In this document: piece by piece, positions 34,224 through 43,755 of the stretch
How positions within the stretch are numbered: position 1 is the stretch's first letter
Layout: every line of letters begins with the position of its first letter
Assembly (NCBI RefSeq): GCF_003696235.1
Contig: NZ_RFFJ01000009.1
Location: 1 to 64,000, forward strand
DNA length: 64,000 nucleotides
Source of the DNA: Streptomyces triticirhizae
Lineage (GTDB): Bacteria > Actinomycetota > Actinomycetes > Streptomycetales > Streptomycetaceae
Direction of reading: 5' to 3'
Made by a program: the position numbers and the translations under genes
The notes under the pieces: generated by a model
Database searches by the model: none
Seen by the model: the letters and a program-made list of their open reading frames with translations, nothing else
What the model was told of the DNA's origin: nothing

Positions 34224-36146
34224 CTAGAGCACCTTCAGCGGCAGCAGCTTCTTCCCCGTCGGCCCGACCTGGATCTCGGTCTGCATCTGGGGGCACACCC
34301 CGCAGTCGAAGCAGGGCGTCCAGCGGCAGTCGTCGACCTCGGTCTCGTCGAGGGCGTCCTGCCAGTCCTCCCAGAGCCAGTCCTTGTCCAGCCCCGAGTC
34401 GAGGTGGTCCCAGGGCAGGACCTCCTCGTAGCCGCGTTCGCGCGTCGTGTACCAGGCGACGTCCACGCCGTAGGGCTCAAGCGCCTTGCCGGCGCAGTCC
34501 ATCCACAGGTCGTAGGAGAAGTACTCCCGCCAGCCGTCGAAGCGGCCACCCGCCTCCCAGACCGCGCGGATCGCCGCGCCCACGCGGCGGTCGCCCCGGG
34601 AGAGGAGGCCCTCGACGATCCCCGGCTTGCCGTCGTGGTACCGGAAGCCGATCGACCGCCCGTACCGCTTGTCCTCGCGGATGGCGTCGCGCAGCTTCGC
34701 CAGCCGCGCGTCCGTCTCCTCGGCCGCGAGCTGCGGCGCCCACTGGAACGGGGTGTGCGGTTTGGGCACGAACCCGCCGATGGAGACGGTGCAGCGGATG
34801 TCGTTGCTGCCGGTGACCTCGCGCCCCTTGGCGATGACCTTGGTCGCCATGCTGGCGATCTCCAGCACGTCCTCGTCGGTCTCGGTCGGCAGCCCGCACA
34901 TGAAGTAGAGCTTCACCTGCCGCCACCCGTTGCCGTACGCGGTCGCGACCGTGCGGATCAGGTCCTCCTCGGAGACCATCTTGTTGATCACCCGGCGGAT
35001 GCGTTCGCTGCCGCCCTCGGGCGCGAAGGTCAGCCCGGAGCGACGGCCGTTGCGGGTCAGCTCGTTGGCCAGATCGATGTTGAACGCGTCGACCCGGGTC
35101 GAGGGCAGGGAGAGGCCGATCTTGTCCTCTTCGTAGCGGTCGGCGAGCCCCTTGGCGACGTCGGCGATCTCGCTGTGGTCGGCGGAGGAGAGCGACAGCA
35201 GCCCGACCTCCTCGAAGCCGGTCGCCTTCAGCCCCTTGTCGACCATCTCCCCGATGCCGGTGATCGACCGCTCCCGCACCGGCCGGGTGATCATGCCCGC
35301 CTGGCAGAACCGGCACCCCCGCGTGCAACCCCGGAAGATCTCCACCGACATCCGTTCATGAACGGTCTCCGCCAGCGGCACCAACGGCTGCTTCGGGTAC
35401 GGCCACTCGTCCAGGTCCATCACCGTGTGCTTGGAGACCCGCCACGGCACCCCGGACCGGTTGGGCACCACCCGCGCGATCCGCCCGTCCGGCAGATACT
35501 CCACGTCGTAGAACGCCGGAACGTACACCCCGCCGGTGCGGGCCAGCCGCATCAGCAGCTCCTCGCGCCCGCCGGGCCGGCCCTCCCGCTTCCAGTCCCG
35601 CACGATGTCGCTCATCGTCAACACGGCCTGCTCGCCGTCCCCGATCACCGCGCAGTCGATGAACTCAGCGATGGGCTCCGGGTTGAACGCCGCGTGCCCG
35701 CCGGCCACCACCACCGGGTGCTCCTCGGTGCGGTCGGCGGCCGCCAGCGGGATGTCGGCCAGGTCGAGCGCCGTGAGCAGGTTGGTGTACCCCAGCTCGG
35801 TGGAGAACGAGACCCCCAGCAGGTCGAACGCGCCGACCGGCCGGTGCGCGTCCACCGTGAACTGCGGCACCCCCCGCTCCCGCATCAGCGCCTCAAGGTC
35901 GGGCCAGACGCTGTAGGTCCGCTCGGCCAGCACGTCGGGCCGCTCGTTGAGCACCTCGTAGAGGATCATCACGCCCTGGTTCGGCAACCCCACCTCGTAG
36001 GCGTCCGGGTACATCAGCGCCCAGCGGACGTCGGCCGCGTCCCAGTCCTTGACGGTGGAGTTCAGCTCACCGCCGACGTACTGGATCGGCTTCTGAACGT
36101 GCGGAAGGAGTTCCTCGAGGCGAGGGAAGACCGACTCGATGGGCAT
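34224..36146 (-). CDS. B12-binding-domain radical SAM protein (TIGR03960 family)
   Basis: 640-residue iron-sulfur enzyme. An N-terminal cobalamin-binding-like domain (ADVRWALMYPDAYEVGLPNQ, GVSFSTELGYTNLLTALDLA) precedes the radical SAM barrel with its CxxxCxxC motif in RGCTRGCRFCQAGMITRP, then ERIRRVINKMVSEEDLIRTV and KLYFMCGLPTETDEDVLEIA. A C-terminal cysteine pair region (CRWTPCFDCGVCPQ) is typical of this family. The substrate is unknown. In streptomycetes it follows rodA, as here, and is normally followed by a TIGR03936 protein, an RNase E/G and rplU-rpmA; those are absent, so the locus is rearranged just downstream. Confidence 0.93.
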   Translation of the reverse strand: MPIESVFPRLEELLPHVQKPIQYVGGELNSTVKDWDAADVRWALMYPDAYEVGLPNQGVMILYEVLNERPDVLAERTYSVWPDLEALMRERGVPQFTVDAHRPVGAFDLLGVSFSTELGYTNLLTALDLADIPLAAADRTEEHPVVVAGGHAAFNPEPIAEFIDCAVIGDGEQAVLTMSDIVRDWKREGRPGGREELLMRLARTGGVYVPAFYDVEYLPDGRIARVVPNRSGVPWRVSKHTVMDLDEWPYPKQPLVPLAETVHERMSVEIFRGCTRGCRFCQAGMITRPVRERSITGIGEMVDKGLKATGFEEVGLLSLSSADHSEIADVAKGLADRYEEDKIGLSLPSTRVDAFNIDLANELTRNGRRSGLTFAPEGGSERIRRVINKMVSEEDLIRTVATAYGNGWRQVKLYFMCGLPTETDEDVLEIASMATKVIAKGREVTGSNDIRCTVSIGGFVPKPHTPFQWAPQLAAEETDARLAKLRDAIREDKRYGRSIGFRYHDGKPGIVEGLLSRGDRRVGAAIRAVWEAGGRFDGWREYFSYDLWMDCAGKALEPYGVDVAWYTTRERGYEEVLPWDHLDSGLDKDWLWEDWQDALDETEVDDCRWTPCFDCGVCPQMQTEIQVGPTGKKLLPLKVL

Positions 36147-36296
36147 GGCTTGCGTCTTTCGCGACGAAGACCGATCCCGACCGGCAACGGACCGCGCGGG
36201 TTCGATCAGGCTGACGAAGGCTGGACCATTCAGCGTACCGGCCCCCGCGCGCCCGCCCCGCCACCGGCGAGCGCCGGCCTCAGGCCGCCCGGGCGC

Positions 36297-37487
36297 TCAC
36301 GCCGTCAACGGCCGCTTCATCCGCACGGACTGGAGCAGCCCTATGGCGATCCACACCGCGAACATCGCCGTTCCCCCGTAGGAGAGGAACGGCAGCGGCA
36401 CGCCGGCGACCGGCATGATGCCCAGCGCCATCCCGATGTTCTCGAAGCACTGGAACGCGAACCAGGCGACGATCCCCGCCGCGATGATCGTCCCGTACAG
36501 CTCGCTGCTGTCCCGCGCGATCCGCAGCGCCCGCCACAGCACCACGCCGATCAGCACGATGATCCCACCCGCGCCGAGGAAGCCCAGCTCCTCGCCGGCC
36601 ACCGTGAAGATGAAGTCGGTGTGCTGCTCGGGCACGAACTGCCCGGTGGTCTGGGTGCCCTGGAAGAGCCCCTTGCCGTCCAGCTGCCCCGAACCGATCG
36701 CGATCCTGGCCTGGTTGGTGTTGTAGCCCACGCCCGCCGGGTCCCGGGACGGGTCGGCGAACGCGGCGAACCGGTCCAGCTGGTAGTCGTCCAGCACGCC
36801 CAGCGCCCACACGAGCGCCGCGCCGACCACCCCGGCGAGCATCAGACCGATCGACCACTTCAACGGGGCGCCCGAGGCCAGCAGTATCCCCAGCACGATC
36901 ACGCTGAGCACCATGGCCATGCCCATGTCGTCTATGACGACCACGCACAGCGGCGCGGTGGCCAGCGCCAGCGCCTGGAGCACCGCCCGCCGGCTCGGGT
37001 AGTCGCGGTCCCCGGCGTCCACCTGGTCGGCCAGTATCACCGCCATCCCCAGGATGATCGCGACCTTGGCGAACTCCCCGGGCTGGAGGGTGTAGCCGCC
37101 GATGGACAGCCAGGCCCGCTGCCCGTTGATCTCCGTGCCCAGCGGCGTGAAGACCAGCAGCATGAACAGCATCGAGAACGCGAAGAACAGCGGCACCGCC
37201 GACCGCAGCCGGTGGTGCCCCAGCCACATCACCCCGACCGCGAGGGCGAGGCCGAGCGCCAGGTTGATGCCCTGCCTGACCAGGAAGTAGTGCGGGTCAC
37301 CGCTGTTGATCTCGGTGCGGTTCCTGGTGGCGGACCAGACCAGCAGGATGCCGATCACCGACAGCGCCAGCGCCGCCAGCAGCAGCACCCAGTCGACGCG
37401 GCGCAGCACCGAGTCGCGCGCGGTCAGCCGACGCCAGGGGCCCGGGTCGGGGCCCAACCCGTCGACCCGCAGGTGGTGGTTGTTCAA
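36297..37487 (-). CDS. rodA: RodA peptidoglycan glycosyltransferase (SEDS family)
   Basis: 396-residue polytopic membrane protein that polymerises lipid II with its partner PBP2. Around ten helices are visible, e.g. WVLLLAALALSVIGILLVWS, LFFAFSMLFMLLVFTPLGTE and VVVIDDMGMAMVLSVIVLGI. Family motifs include WLSIGGYTLQPGEFAKVAII, GVGYNTNQARIAIGSG, QGTQTTGQFVPEQHTDFIFT and VAGVPLPFLSYGG near the end. It follows mrdA by 10 bp on the minus strand. In Streptomyces this cluster serves spore-wall synthesis as well as lateral wall growth. Confidence 0.95.
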   Translation of the reverse strand: MNNHHLRVDGLGPDPGPWRRLTARDSVLRRVDWVLLLAALALSVIGILLVWSATRNRTEINSGDPHYFLVRQGINLALGLALAVGVMWLGHHRLRSAVPLFFAFSMLFMLLVFTPLGTEINGQRAWLSIGGYTLQPGEFAKVAIILGMAVILADQVDAGDRDYPSRRAVLQALALATAPLCVVVIDDMGMAMVLSVIVLGILLASGAPLKWSIGLMLAGVVGAALVWALGVLDDYQLDRFAAFADPSRDPAGVGYNTNQARIAIGSGQLDGKGLFQGTQTTGQFVPEQHTDFIFTVAGEELGFLGAGGIIVLIGVVLWRALRIARDSSELYGTIIAAGIVAWFAFQCFENIGMALGIMPVAGVPLPFLSYGGTAMFAVWIAIGLLQSVRMKRPLTA

Positions 37488-37497
37488 CGACTAGCCC

Positions 37498-39906
37498 TTA
37501 CTCGTCTTCCCGCCGCGTCTGGGTCTCCCGCTCCGGCGGGTTCTCGGCGAGGGGAACGGGCGCCGGACCGGCCCGGGAGGCCCCGGCGTTCCACGACGCC
37601 CGCGCGTCCCAGGACGCCTGGGAGTCCCCGGCGTCCGGCGGCAGGGGCGTGCCGCCGGGCACGAACTGCTCGGCGCCCTCCGGCTGTTCGCCCGCGTCGC
37701 CCTGGTCGCCCTGGCCCCCGGGATCGCCCTGGTCGAAGGTCTCGCCCGGCTGCCCCTGCTCCTGACCGGCCTCGCCCGAGGCGTCGCGCTCCTCGTCGGC
37801 GTCCTCGTCCTCGTCCGGCGGCGGAACGATGGCCCCGGTCTCGTCGATCTCCGGCAGCTCGGTGATCGGCTCCGGCAGCAGCGCGGCGTCCTCGTTGACG
37901 CCGCCGCCCTGGACCCCGTAGATCGCCTCCCAGATGTGCCGCACCGCGTCACCCGAGGCGCCCGAGCCGGTGCCGGCCTGGGAGATGGTCATCACCACGG
38001 TGTAGTCGTCGGTGAACGTCGCCAGCCAGGACGAGGTCTGCTGGTCGCCCGCGCCCTCCGCCGTTCCGGTCTTGCCGTGCAGCGGGATCTCGTTCTGCGG
38101 CCAGCCGCCGAACTTCCACGCCGCGCTGCCCGTGGTGATCACGCTGGCCGTGGCGTCCCGCAGGTCCTCGATGGTCTGCTCGTCGGCCGGCAGCTCCCCG
38201 GTGGCCTGCGGCTCGAACTCCTCGATCACCCGCCCGTCGGCGGCGACCACGGCCTTGCCGACAGAGGGCTGGTAGAGCGTGCCGCCGTTGCCGATCGCCG
38301 CGTAGACGGTGGCCAGCTGGATCGGCGTGACGAGCACGTCGCCCTGCCCGATGGAGAAGTTGAGCATGTCGCCGGCCCGCATCTTCATGCCCTCGGTGCA
38401 GTTCTCGCGCGCGATCCTCGCCGGGTAGTCGTCCCGGTCGCTCTCGGCGATCTCGCACCACTCGTCCTTGTTGGCCTCCCAGTAGTCCTGCTTCCACTGC
38501 CGGTCCGGGATGCGGCCCGGCACCTCGTTGGGCAGGTCGATGCCGGTCTGGGTGCCGAGGCCGAAGCCGTGGGCGGTGTTGAAGAAGTAGTCGTTCGGCT
38601 CGTCCACCGGGTTGTTGCCGCCGTCCCGCTGCCACTCGCGGTGCGCGAGACCGTAGAAGACCGTGTTGCAGGAGACCTCGATGGCCTGCCCCAGGCTGAT
38701 CGGGCCGTACGAGCTGGACTCGAAGTTGCGGAACGTCTGGCCGCCGATGTCGTAGGACGACGAACAGTTGTAGCGGCTGTCGAAGTCGTAGCCGGCGTTG
38801 ACCGCCGCCGTCGAGCTGACCACCTTGAACGTCGAACCGGGCGGGCCCTGGCCCTGGATGGCCCGGTTGATCAGCGGGTCGTTGGCGTCCTCGTCGGTGA
38901 GCCTGGCGTACTCGTCGCTGGAGATGCCGCCGACCCAGACGTTGGGGTCGTAGTCGGGTGCCGAGGCCATGGCCACCACCCGGCCCGTGTCGTTCTCCAG
39001 GACCACGGCCGCGCCGGAGTCCGCCTCGTAGTTGCGGCCGGTGATGTCGTCGTGCTCGGCCTGCGCGCGCTCCATCGCGCCGACCAACTCCTCCTCGACC
39101 ACGGCCTGGAGGCGGGAGTCGAGGCTGGTGACGACGTTGGCGCCGGCCATCGCCGGGTCGTTCTCCGCCTCGCCGAGTACCCGCCCGAACTTGTCCACCT
39201 CGTACCGGGTCACGCCGGACTCGCCCCGCAGATAGCTGTCGTAGGTGCGCTCCAGGCCCGACCGGCCGATCTGGTCGGAGCGCAGCAACGGCGAGTCGGT
39301 GTCCTCGGACTCCGCGACCTCCTCGTCGGTGACCGGCGAGAGATAGCCGAGCACCTGGGCGCTCCTGGCGCCCTCGGGCGCCGGGTAGCGGCGCACGGCG
39401 GTGGGCTCGGCGCTGACGCCGGGGAACTCCTCGGCGCGCTCGCGGATCTGGAGGGTCTGCTCGGTGGTGGCCTCGTCGGTGATGGGAATCGGCTGATACG
39501 GAGAACCGTTCCAGCACGGCTGCGGGGTCTCGGCGTCGCAGAGCCGGACGCGGTGGGCGACCTCCTCCTCGCTCAGCTCCAACAGCTCGGCCAGGTCGGC
39601 GAGGACCTCCTCGCCGTCGTCGGGAAGCTTGGACAGCTCGGTGCGGTCCACGGAGACCACCAGCCGCGTCTCGTTGTCCGCGATGGGCACCCCGCGCGCG
39701 TCCACGATGGAGCCGCGCACGGCCGGCTGCACCACCTGCTGCACATGGTTGCCGGCGGCCTCGGCGGCGAACTCGTCGCCCTGCCGGATCTGGAGGTACC
39801 ACAGCCGCCCGCCCAGGGTCAGGAGCAGCGAGAAAACCAATATCTGGATGACGACCAGCCGAATGGTGATCCGCGAAGTCCTGCCGGTTTCGGGGATGTT
39901 GGTCAC
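37498..39906 (-). CDS. mrdA: Penicillin-binding protein 2 (transpeptidase)
   Basis: 802-residue class-B PBP. One N-terminal membrane helix (IRLVVIQILVFSLLLTLGGR) is followed by the dimerisation domain (RGSIVDARGVPIADNETRLV) and the transpeptidase domain. The catalytic SxxK is in PPGSTFKVV, SxN is SCN in IEVSCNTVFYGL, and KTG is in HGKTGTAEGAG. A C-terminal extension of about 120 residues is very acidic and Gln/Gly/Pro-rich (PPPDEDEDADEERDASGEAG), longer than in most PBP2 proteins. The GTG start overlaps the mreD stop; a much longer open frame upstream is an antisense shadow of mreD and mreC. Confidence 0.95.
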   Translation of the reverse strand: MTNIPETGRTSRITIRLVVIQILVFSLLLTLGGRLWYLQIRQGDEFAAEAAGNHVQQVVQPAVRGSIVDARGVPIADNETRLVVSVDRTELSKLPDDGEEVLADLAELLELSEEEVAHRVRLCDAETPQPCWNGSPYQPIPITDEATTEQTLQIRERAEEFPGVSAEPTAVRRYPAPEGARSAQVLGYLSPVTDEEVAESEDTDSPLLRSDQIGRSGLERTYDSYLRGESGVTRYEVDKFGRVLGEAENDPAMAGANVVTSLDSRLQAVVEEELVGAMERAQAEHDDITGRNYEADSGAAVVLENDTGRVVAMASAPDYDPNVWVGGISSDEYARLTDEDANDPLINRAIQGQGPPGSTFKVVSSTAAVNAGYDFDSRYNCSSSYDIGGQTFRNFESSSYGPISLGQAIEVSCNTVFYGLAHREWQRDGGNNPVDEPNDYFFNTAHGFGLGTQTGIDLPNEVPGRIPDRQWKQDYWEANKDEWCEIAESDRDDYPARIARENCTEGMKMRAGDMLNFSIGQGDVLVTPIQLATVYAAIGNGGTLYQPSVGKAVVAADGRVIEEFEPQATGELPADEQTIEDLRDATASVITTGSAAWKFGGWPQNEIPLHGKTGTAEGAGDQQTSSWLATFTDDYTVVMTISQAGTGSGASGDAVRHIWEAIYGVQGGGVNEDAALLPEPITELPEIDETGAIVPPPDEDEDADEERDASGEAGQEQGQPGETFDQGDPGGQGDQGDAGEQPEGAEQFVPGGTPLPPDAGDSQASWDARASWNAGASRAGPAPVPLAENPPERETQTRREDE

Positions 39907-40604
39907 AGTCGCTTGACTCCCTTGATGCGCCCCGCGCTGTTCCGCGCGGAGCGGCTCAACAGCGGGGACCGCCCGCCGACGCGTGCGGTCCGCCCGTAGC
40001 GACTGCGGCGCGGGGCGCGCGGGCGCATCCCCGCGCCCGCCCCGCTCAGCCAGCTGATCGGGTTGTCCGAGCCGGGGCCAGAGGCGTCGCCGGAGAGCGG
40101 ATCGCCCTCGCCCCTGCGGGCGGCCGCCATGATCAGCGGCACCACGAACGGGGCCAGCAGCAGGTCGTAACAGGTCGCGGTCAACAGCAGGCTGGTGAGC
40201 CCGACGTCGCGGGCGGGCGTGTCGCCGACCAGCGCGCCGACGCCCGCGTAGAGCAGCGTCGAGCTGAGCGCGCCGCCGGCGACCACCAGCATCGGGACGG
40301 TCGCCGACCGGTGTTGACCGTTCTCCGGCCGGGTCAGCCCGGCGGCATAGCCGATCACGCACAGAACGAGGGCGTAGCGGCCGACCGCGTGGTCGGCCGG
40401 CGGGGCCAGGTCGGCGAGCAGGCCAGCGGCGAAGCCGACCAGCGCGCCGCCGGTGTGCCCGTAGACCAGCGCCAGGGCCAGCACGGTGAGCAGCAGCAGG
40501 TCGGGAACGGCGCCGGGCAGCCCGAGCCTGGCCAGTATGGTGACCTGCGCCAGCAGCGCGACAAAGATCAGCACGGCGGCCAGCAGCGTGCGGTAGAGGC
40601 GCAT
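39903..40604 (-). CDS. mreD: MreD rod shape-determining membrane protein
   Basis: 233-residue hydrophobic protein with about five to six helices (LYRTLLAAVLIFVALLAQVT, LPGAVPDLLLLTVLALALVY, HTGGALVGFAAGLLADLAPP, TVPMLVVAGGALSSTLLYAG). MreD links MreC to the elongasome. The order mreB-mreC-mreD-mrdA-rodA is the usual one. The ATG follows the mreC stop by only two bases, and the stop overlaps mrdA. The C-terminal ~60 residues are basic and disordered, as in other streptomycete MreD proteins. Confidence 0.93.
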   Translation of the reverse strand: MRLYRTLLAAVLIFVALLAQVTILARLGLPGAVPDLLLLTVLALALVYGHTGGALVGFAAGLLADLAPPADHAVGRYALVLCVIGYAAGLTRPENGQHRSATVPMLVVAGGALSSTLLYAGVGALVGDTPARDVGLTSLLLTATCYDLLLAPFVVPLIMAAARRGEGDPLSGDASGPGSDNPISWLSGAGAGMRPRAPRRSRYGRTARVGGRSPLLSRSARNSAGRIKGVKRL

Positions 40605-40606
40605 GG

Positions 40607-41716
40607 TCAGCTCCTGCTCGCTGGGTCGAACCGGTCACGGCCGGGCGCCAGGGCTCCGAGGTCGGGCTCCCCGCCCTGGTCCTCGCCGCCGTCCCGCTCG
40701 GCGTCGCCGCCGTCCTCGCCGTCCTCGCCGGGCGGCGGGGCCAGGCCGTCGGGCTCGGGGAACTCGTCCACAGGACCGGTGTTCTCGCCGGCCTCGGCGC
40801 CGCCGTCCTCCTCGTTCTCGGCCTCCTCGCGGGCCGCCCGCTGCTCGATGTCCTCCGGCCGCTCGGGCAGCACGGAGTCGCGTGGGTTGTCCCGGGGCGG
40901 CTCGACGACGACGCCGACGAGGTCGAGCTGGGTGAACGCGACATAGGGCCGGACCTGGACGGTGCGGGTCAGGTCGCCGTTGGAACGCTCGACGCTGACC
41001 ACCTCGCCTACGGGTACGCCCGGCACGAAGGGCTTGTTGTCGGCCGAGCCGAAGGTGACCATCCGGTCACCCTCCTTGACCTCGGCGCGCTGGTTGAGGA
41101 GTTGCACGTCCAGGGTGTTGTCGCCGCGCCCGGTGGCGAAGCCCAACTCCTCGCTGTCCTCGAGCCGGGTGCCGACGGTGAAGCCCGGGTCGTTGGCCAG
41201 CAGCACCGTCGAGGTGCCCCGGGCGACGGTGGTGACGCGGCCGACGAGGCCGTCGCCGTTGAGCACCGTCATGTCCTTGGCGATCCCGTCCTCGCTGCCC
41301 GCGTCGATGGTCACCGTCCAGGAGAAGCCCTGCCCGGCGCCGACGGCGATGACCTGGGCGCCGACGATCCCGTACCGGCCGGCGCCGGCGGTCCGCAGCA
41401 GCTCGTCCAGCTGTGCTATCCGCGACTCGCGGTGCGCCTCGCTGCCCAGCTCCTGCCGCAGCTCGGCGTTCTCCCGCTCCAACTCGCTGATGCGGTCGTG
41501 CCGTTCGCCGGACTCGCGGACGGCGGCGATGGCGTTGGCGAAGGGGTCGACGGCGCCGGCGACGCCCTCCTCCACCGGGCCGAAGAAGGACGCGGCGGCC
41601 TCCCGCGCACCGTTGAGCGGGGAGTTGTCCCCGCCCCTGATATCCATCGTGATCAGCGCGAAAGCGATGGAGACCAGCAGTACGAGAAGCAGCCGGCTCT
41701 CTCGGGTGTCCCTCAC
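40607..41716 (-). CDS. mreC: MreC rod shape-determining protein
   Basis: 369-residue bitopic protein. A short cytoplasmic start (MRDTRESR) precedes one membrane helix (LLLVLLVSIAFALITMDIRG), a coiled coil (HDRISELERENAELRQELGS) and a beta-barrel periplasmic domain (IVGAQVIAVGAGQGFSWTVT, GDGLVGRVTTVARGTSTVLL). The tail of about 85 residues is acidic and disordered. The GTG at 41716 gives the normal N-terminus; the open frame extends 46 codons further upstream as Pro/Arg-rich non-coding sequence. mreC follows mreB by 80 bp. Confidence 0.93.
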   Translation of the reverse strand: MRDTRESRLLLVLLVSIAFALITMDIRGGDNSPLNGAREAAASFFGPVEEGVAGAVDPFANAIAAVRESGERHDRISELERENAELRQELGSEAHRESRIAQLDELLRTAGAGRYGIVGAQVIAVGAGQGFSWTVTIDAGSEDGIAKDMTVLNGDGLVGRVTTVARGTSTVLLANDPGFTVGTRLEDSEELGFATGRGDNTLDVQLLNQRAEVKEGDRMVTFGSADNKPFVPGVPVGEVVSVERSNGDLTRTVQVRPYVAFTQLDLVGVVVEPPRDNPRDSVLPERPEDIEQRAAREEAENEEDGGAEAGENTGPVDEFPEPDGLAPPPGEDGEDGGDAERDGGEDQGGEPDLGALAPGRDRFDPASRS

Positions 41717-41796
41717 GTGCGGCGGCCGTGCCTTTCTGGATCGGTCAGTCGACTCCCGGGCTGGCCCGGCTGGGCCGGGCTGGCGCCTGGGCCGGG

Positions 41797-42828
41797 CTAG
41801 CGCCTGGGCTGGGCGTCCAACACCTGCTGGAGCGCCTCGAACTCCTCGACGCACTTGCCCGAGCCGAGCGCCACGGAGTCCAGCGGGTCCTCGGCGATGT
41901 GGATGGGCATCCCCGTCTCCTGGCGGAGCCGCTCGTCCAGGCCGCGCAGCAGCGCGCCGCCGCCGGTGAGCACGATGCCCCGGTCCATCACGTCACCGGA
42001 CAGCTCGGGCGGGCACTTGTCGAGCGTGGTCTTGACCGCGTCCACGATGGCGTTGACCGGCTCCTCCATCGCCTTGCGGACCTCGGCGGAGGAGATCACC
42101 ACCGTCTTGGGCAGGCCGCTGACCAGGTCGCGGCCGCGGATCTCGGTGTGCTCGTCCTGGTCCAACTCGTAGGCGGAGCCGATGGTGATCTTGATGCTCT
42201 CGGCGGTGCGCTCGCCCAGCAGGAGGCTGTACTCCTTCTTGATGTGCTGGATGATCGCGTTGTCCAGCTCGTCGCCGGCCACCCGGATCGACTGCGCCGT
42301 GACGATGCCGCCCAGCGAGATCACCGCGACCTCGGTGGTGCCGCCGCCGATGTCCACCACCATGTTGCCGGTGGCCTCGTGCACCGGAAGCCCGGAGCCG
42401 ATCGCGGCCGCCATGGGCTCCTCGATGATGTGCACCTGCCGCGCCCCGGCCTGCGTCGACGCCTCGATGACCGCCCTGCGCTCCACTCCCGTGATGCCCG
42501 AGGGCACACAGACGACCACGCGCGGTCGGGCGAGATAACGCCTTTTGTGGATTTTCAGAATGAAGTAACGCAGCATTCGCTCGGTGATCTCGAAGTCGGC
42601 GATCACGCCGTCCTTGAGGGGGCGAACGGCCACGATGTTGCCGGGGGTCCGGCCGATCATCTTCTTCGCCTCGGCACCAACGGCGAGAATGCCACCCGTG
42701 TTGGTGTTGATCGCGACGACGGACGGCTCGTTGAGGACAATCCCTCGACCCCTGACGTACACCAGCGTGTTGGCCGTCCCGAGGTCAACTGCCATGTCAC
42801 GACCGATGAACGACATATTGTTCGCCAT
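41797..42828 (-). CDS. mreB: MreB actin-like cytoskeletal protein
   Basis: 343-residue actin-fold ATPase that organises cell-wall synthesis; in Streptomyces it acts mainly in sporulation. Conserved elements: [20 protein letters not shown] (phosphate 1), [20 protein letters not shown] (phosphate 2), [20 protein letters not shown], and [20 protein letters not shown] (adenosine). I use the ATG giving [12 protein letters not shown]; the ATG four codons downstream (MSFIGRDM) is the start annotated in many homologues and is equally possible. The 324-base interval 42829-43152 upstream, before ndk, shows no gene; it must hold the promoter of the mre cluster, but no clear motif stands out. Confidence 0.96.
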   Translation of the reverse strand: MANNMSFIGRDMAVDLGTANTLVYVRGRGIVLNEPSVVAINTNTGGILAVGAEAKKMIGRTPGNIVAVRPLKDGVIADFEITERMLRYFILKIHKRRYLARPRVVVCVPSGITGVERRAVIEASTQAGARQVHIIEEPMAAAIGSGLPVHEATGNMVVDIGGGTTEVAVISLGGIVTAQSIRVAGDELDNAIIQHIKKEYSLLLGERTAESIKITIGSAYELDQDEHTEIRGRDLVSGLPKTVVISSAEVRKAMEEPVNAIVDAVKTTLDKCPPELSGDVMDRGIVLTGGGALLRGLDERLRQETGMPIHIAEDPLDSVALGSGKCVEEFEALQQVLDAQPRR

Positions 42829-43152
42829 AGGGATGCATCTGGCCTTCCAGCTGGAGCGTTTTGTGCGGGGAGGTCGGCGGAGGGTGCGATGGGCTGCGTG
42901 CGCGGGACCTCTCCCGCCGCTGGGGGAAGAGGCGCGGCATTGCCATCGTATCCACGGCCGGTCTGACACGGAGCGCCGGAGCGCCGCTTTCGCCATTGTC
43001 GGCGGAACCAGCCCCACCCTCCATCATGGTGACGTCGCGTTCGGGTGAAGGGTTCCCCTGACCGACCTTACCGACCCGTGCGGAACATCGCATTCCGCCG
43101 GGCCGGCGTGGCTCGGGGAACGTGCCGCGCTGACGGCCGTTCAACAGGGAGT

Positions 43153-43569
43153 TCAGCGGGGCAGCTCGGGGAAGAAGATCTTCAGCTCGCGCTCGGCGGA
43201 CTCCTCCGAGTCCGAGGCGTGGATCAGGTTCTCCCGGACCACGGTGCCGAAGTCGCCCCTGATGGAGCCGGGTGCGGCGGCGATCGGGTCGGTCGGCCCG
43301 GCCAGGGCGCGCAGGCCCTCGATGACCCGCTCGCCCTCGACGACCATGGCCACGCTGGGGCCGGAGGCCATGAACTCCAGCAGCGGCTCGTAGAACGGAC
43401 GCCCCACGTGCTCCGCGTAGTGCGTCTCCAGGGTGGCGCGATCCAGGGTGCGCAGTTCGAGCGCGGTGATCCGCCAGCCCGCCTTGCGTTCCACCCGGCC
43501 CACGATCTCGCCGATCAGCCCCCGGCTGACCGCGTCCGGCTTGAGGAGGACAAGAGTGCGCTGGCTCAT
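43153..43569 (-). CDS. ndk: Nucleoside diphosphate kinase
   Basis: 138-residue enzyme that transfers the gamma phosphate between nucleoside triphosphates and diphosphates. The start SQRTLVLLKPDAVSRGLIGE and the active-site segment VVRENLIHASDSEESAEREL, with the phosphorylated histidine in NLIHASDS, are diagnostic. It lies between mreB and the DUF4233 gene as in other streptomycetes. Length is normal for the family. An RBS-like CCAGGAG precedes the ATG. Confidence 0.97.
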   Translation of the reverse strand: MSQRTLVLLKPDAVSRGLIGEIVGRVERKAGWRITALELRTLDRATLETHYAEHVGRPFYEPLLEFMASGPSVAMVVEGERVIEGLRALAGPTDPIAAAPGSIRGDFGTVVRENLIHASDSEESAERELKIFFPELPR

Positions 43570-43755
43570 GGGGGCGGCTCCTGGAAATCCTGGAAACGAG
43601 TTGCGAGGAACGGTGAAGAACGGTGTGGCGGCGGAAGCACCTCGGCGGGCGACCGCCGCGCGGGGTGGCGCGACCCGCGTGGCCGTCCGGCGGGCCGGAC
43701 GCCCGGGGAGCGTAAGAGTACCGGGCGGGCGCCCGCCGGCCGCACCCAGGGCGGC

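Noticed and set aside
37498..40944. A 1,148-codon frame suggesting a much longer PBP2
   Set aside because: The upstream 346 codons are antisense shadow of mreD and mreC; the GTG overlapping the mreD stop gives the normal start.
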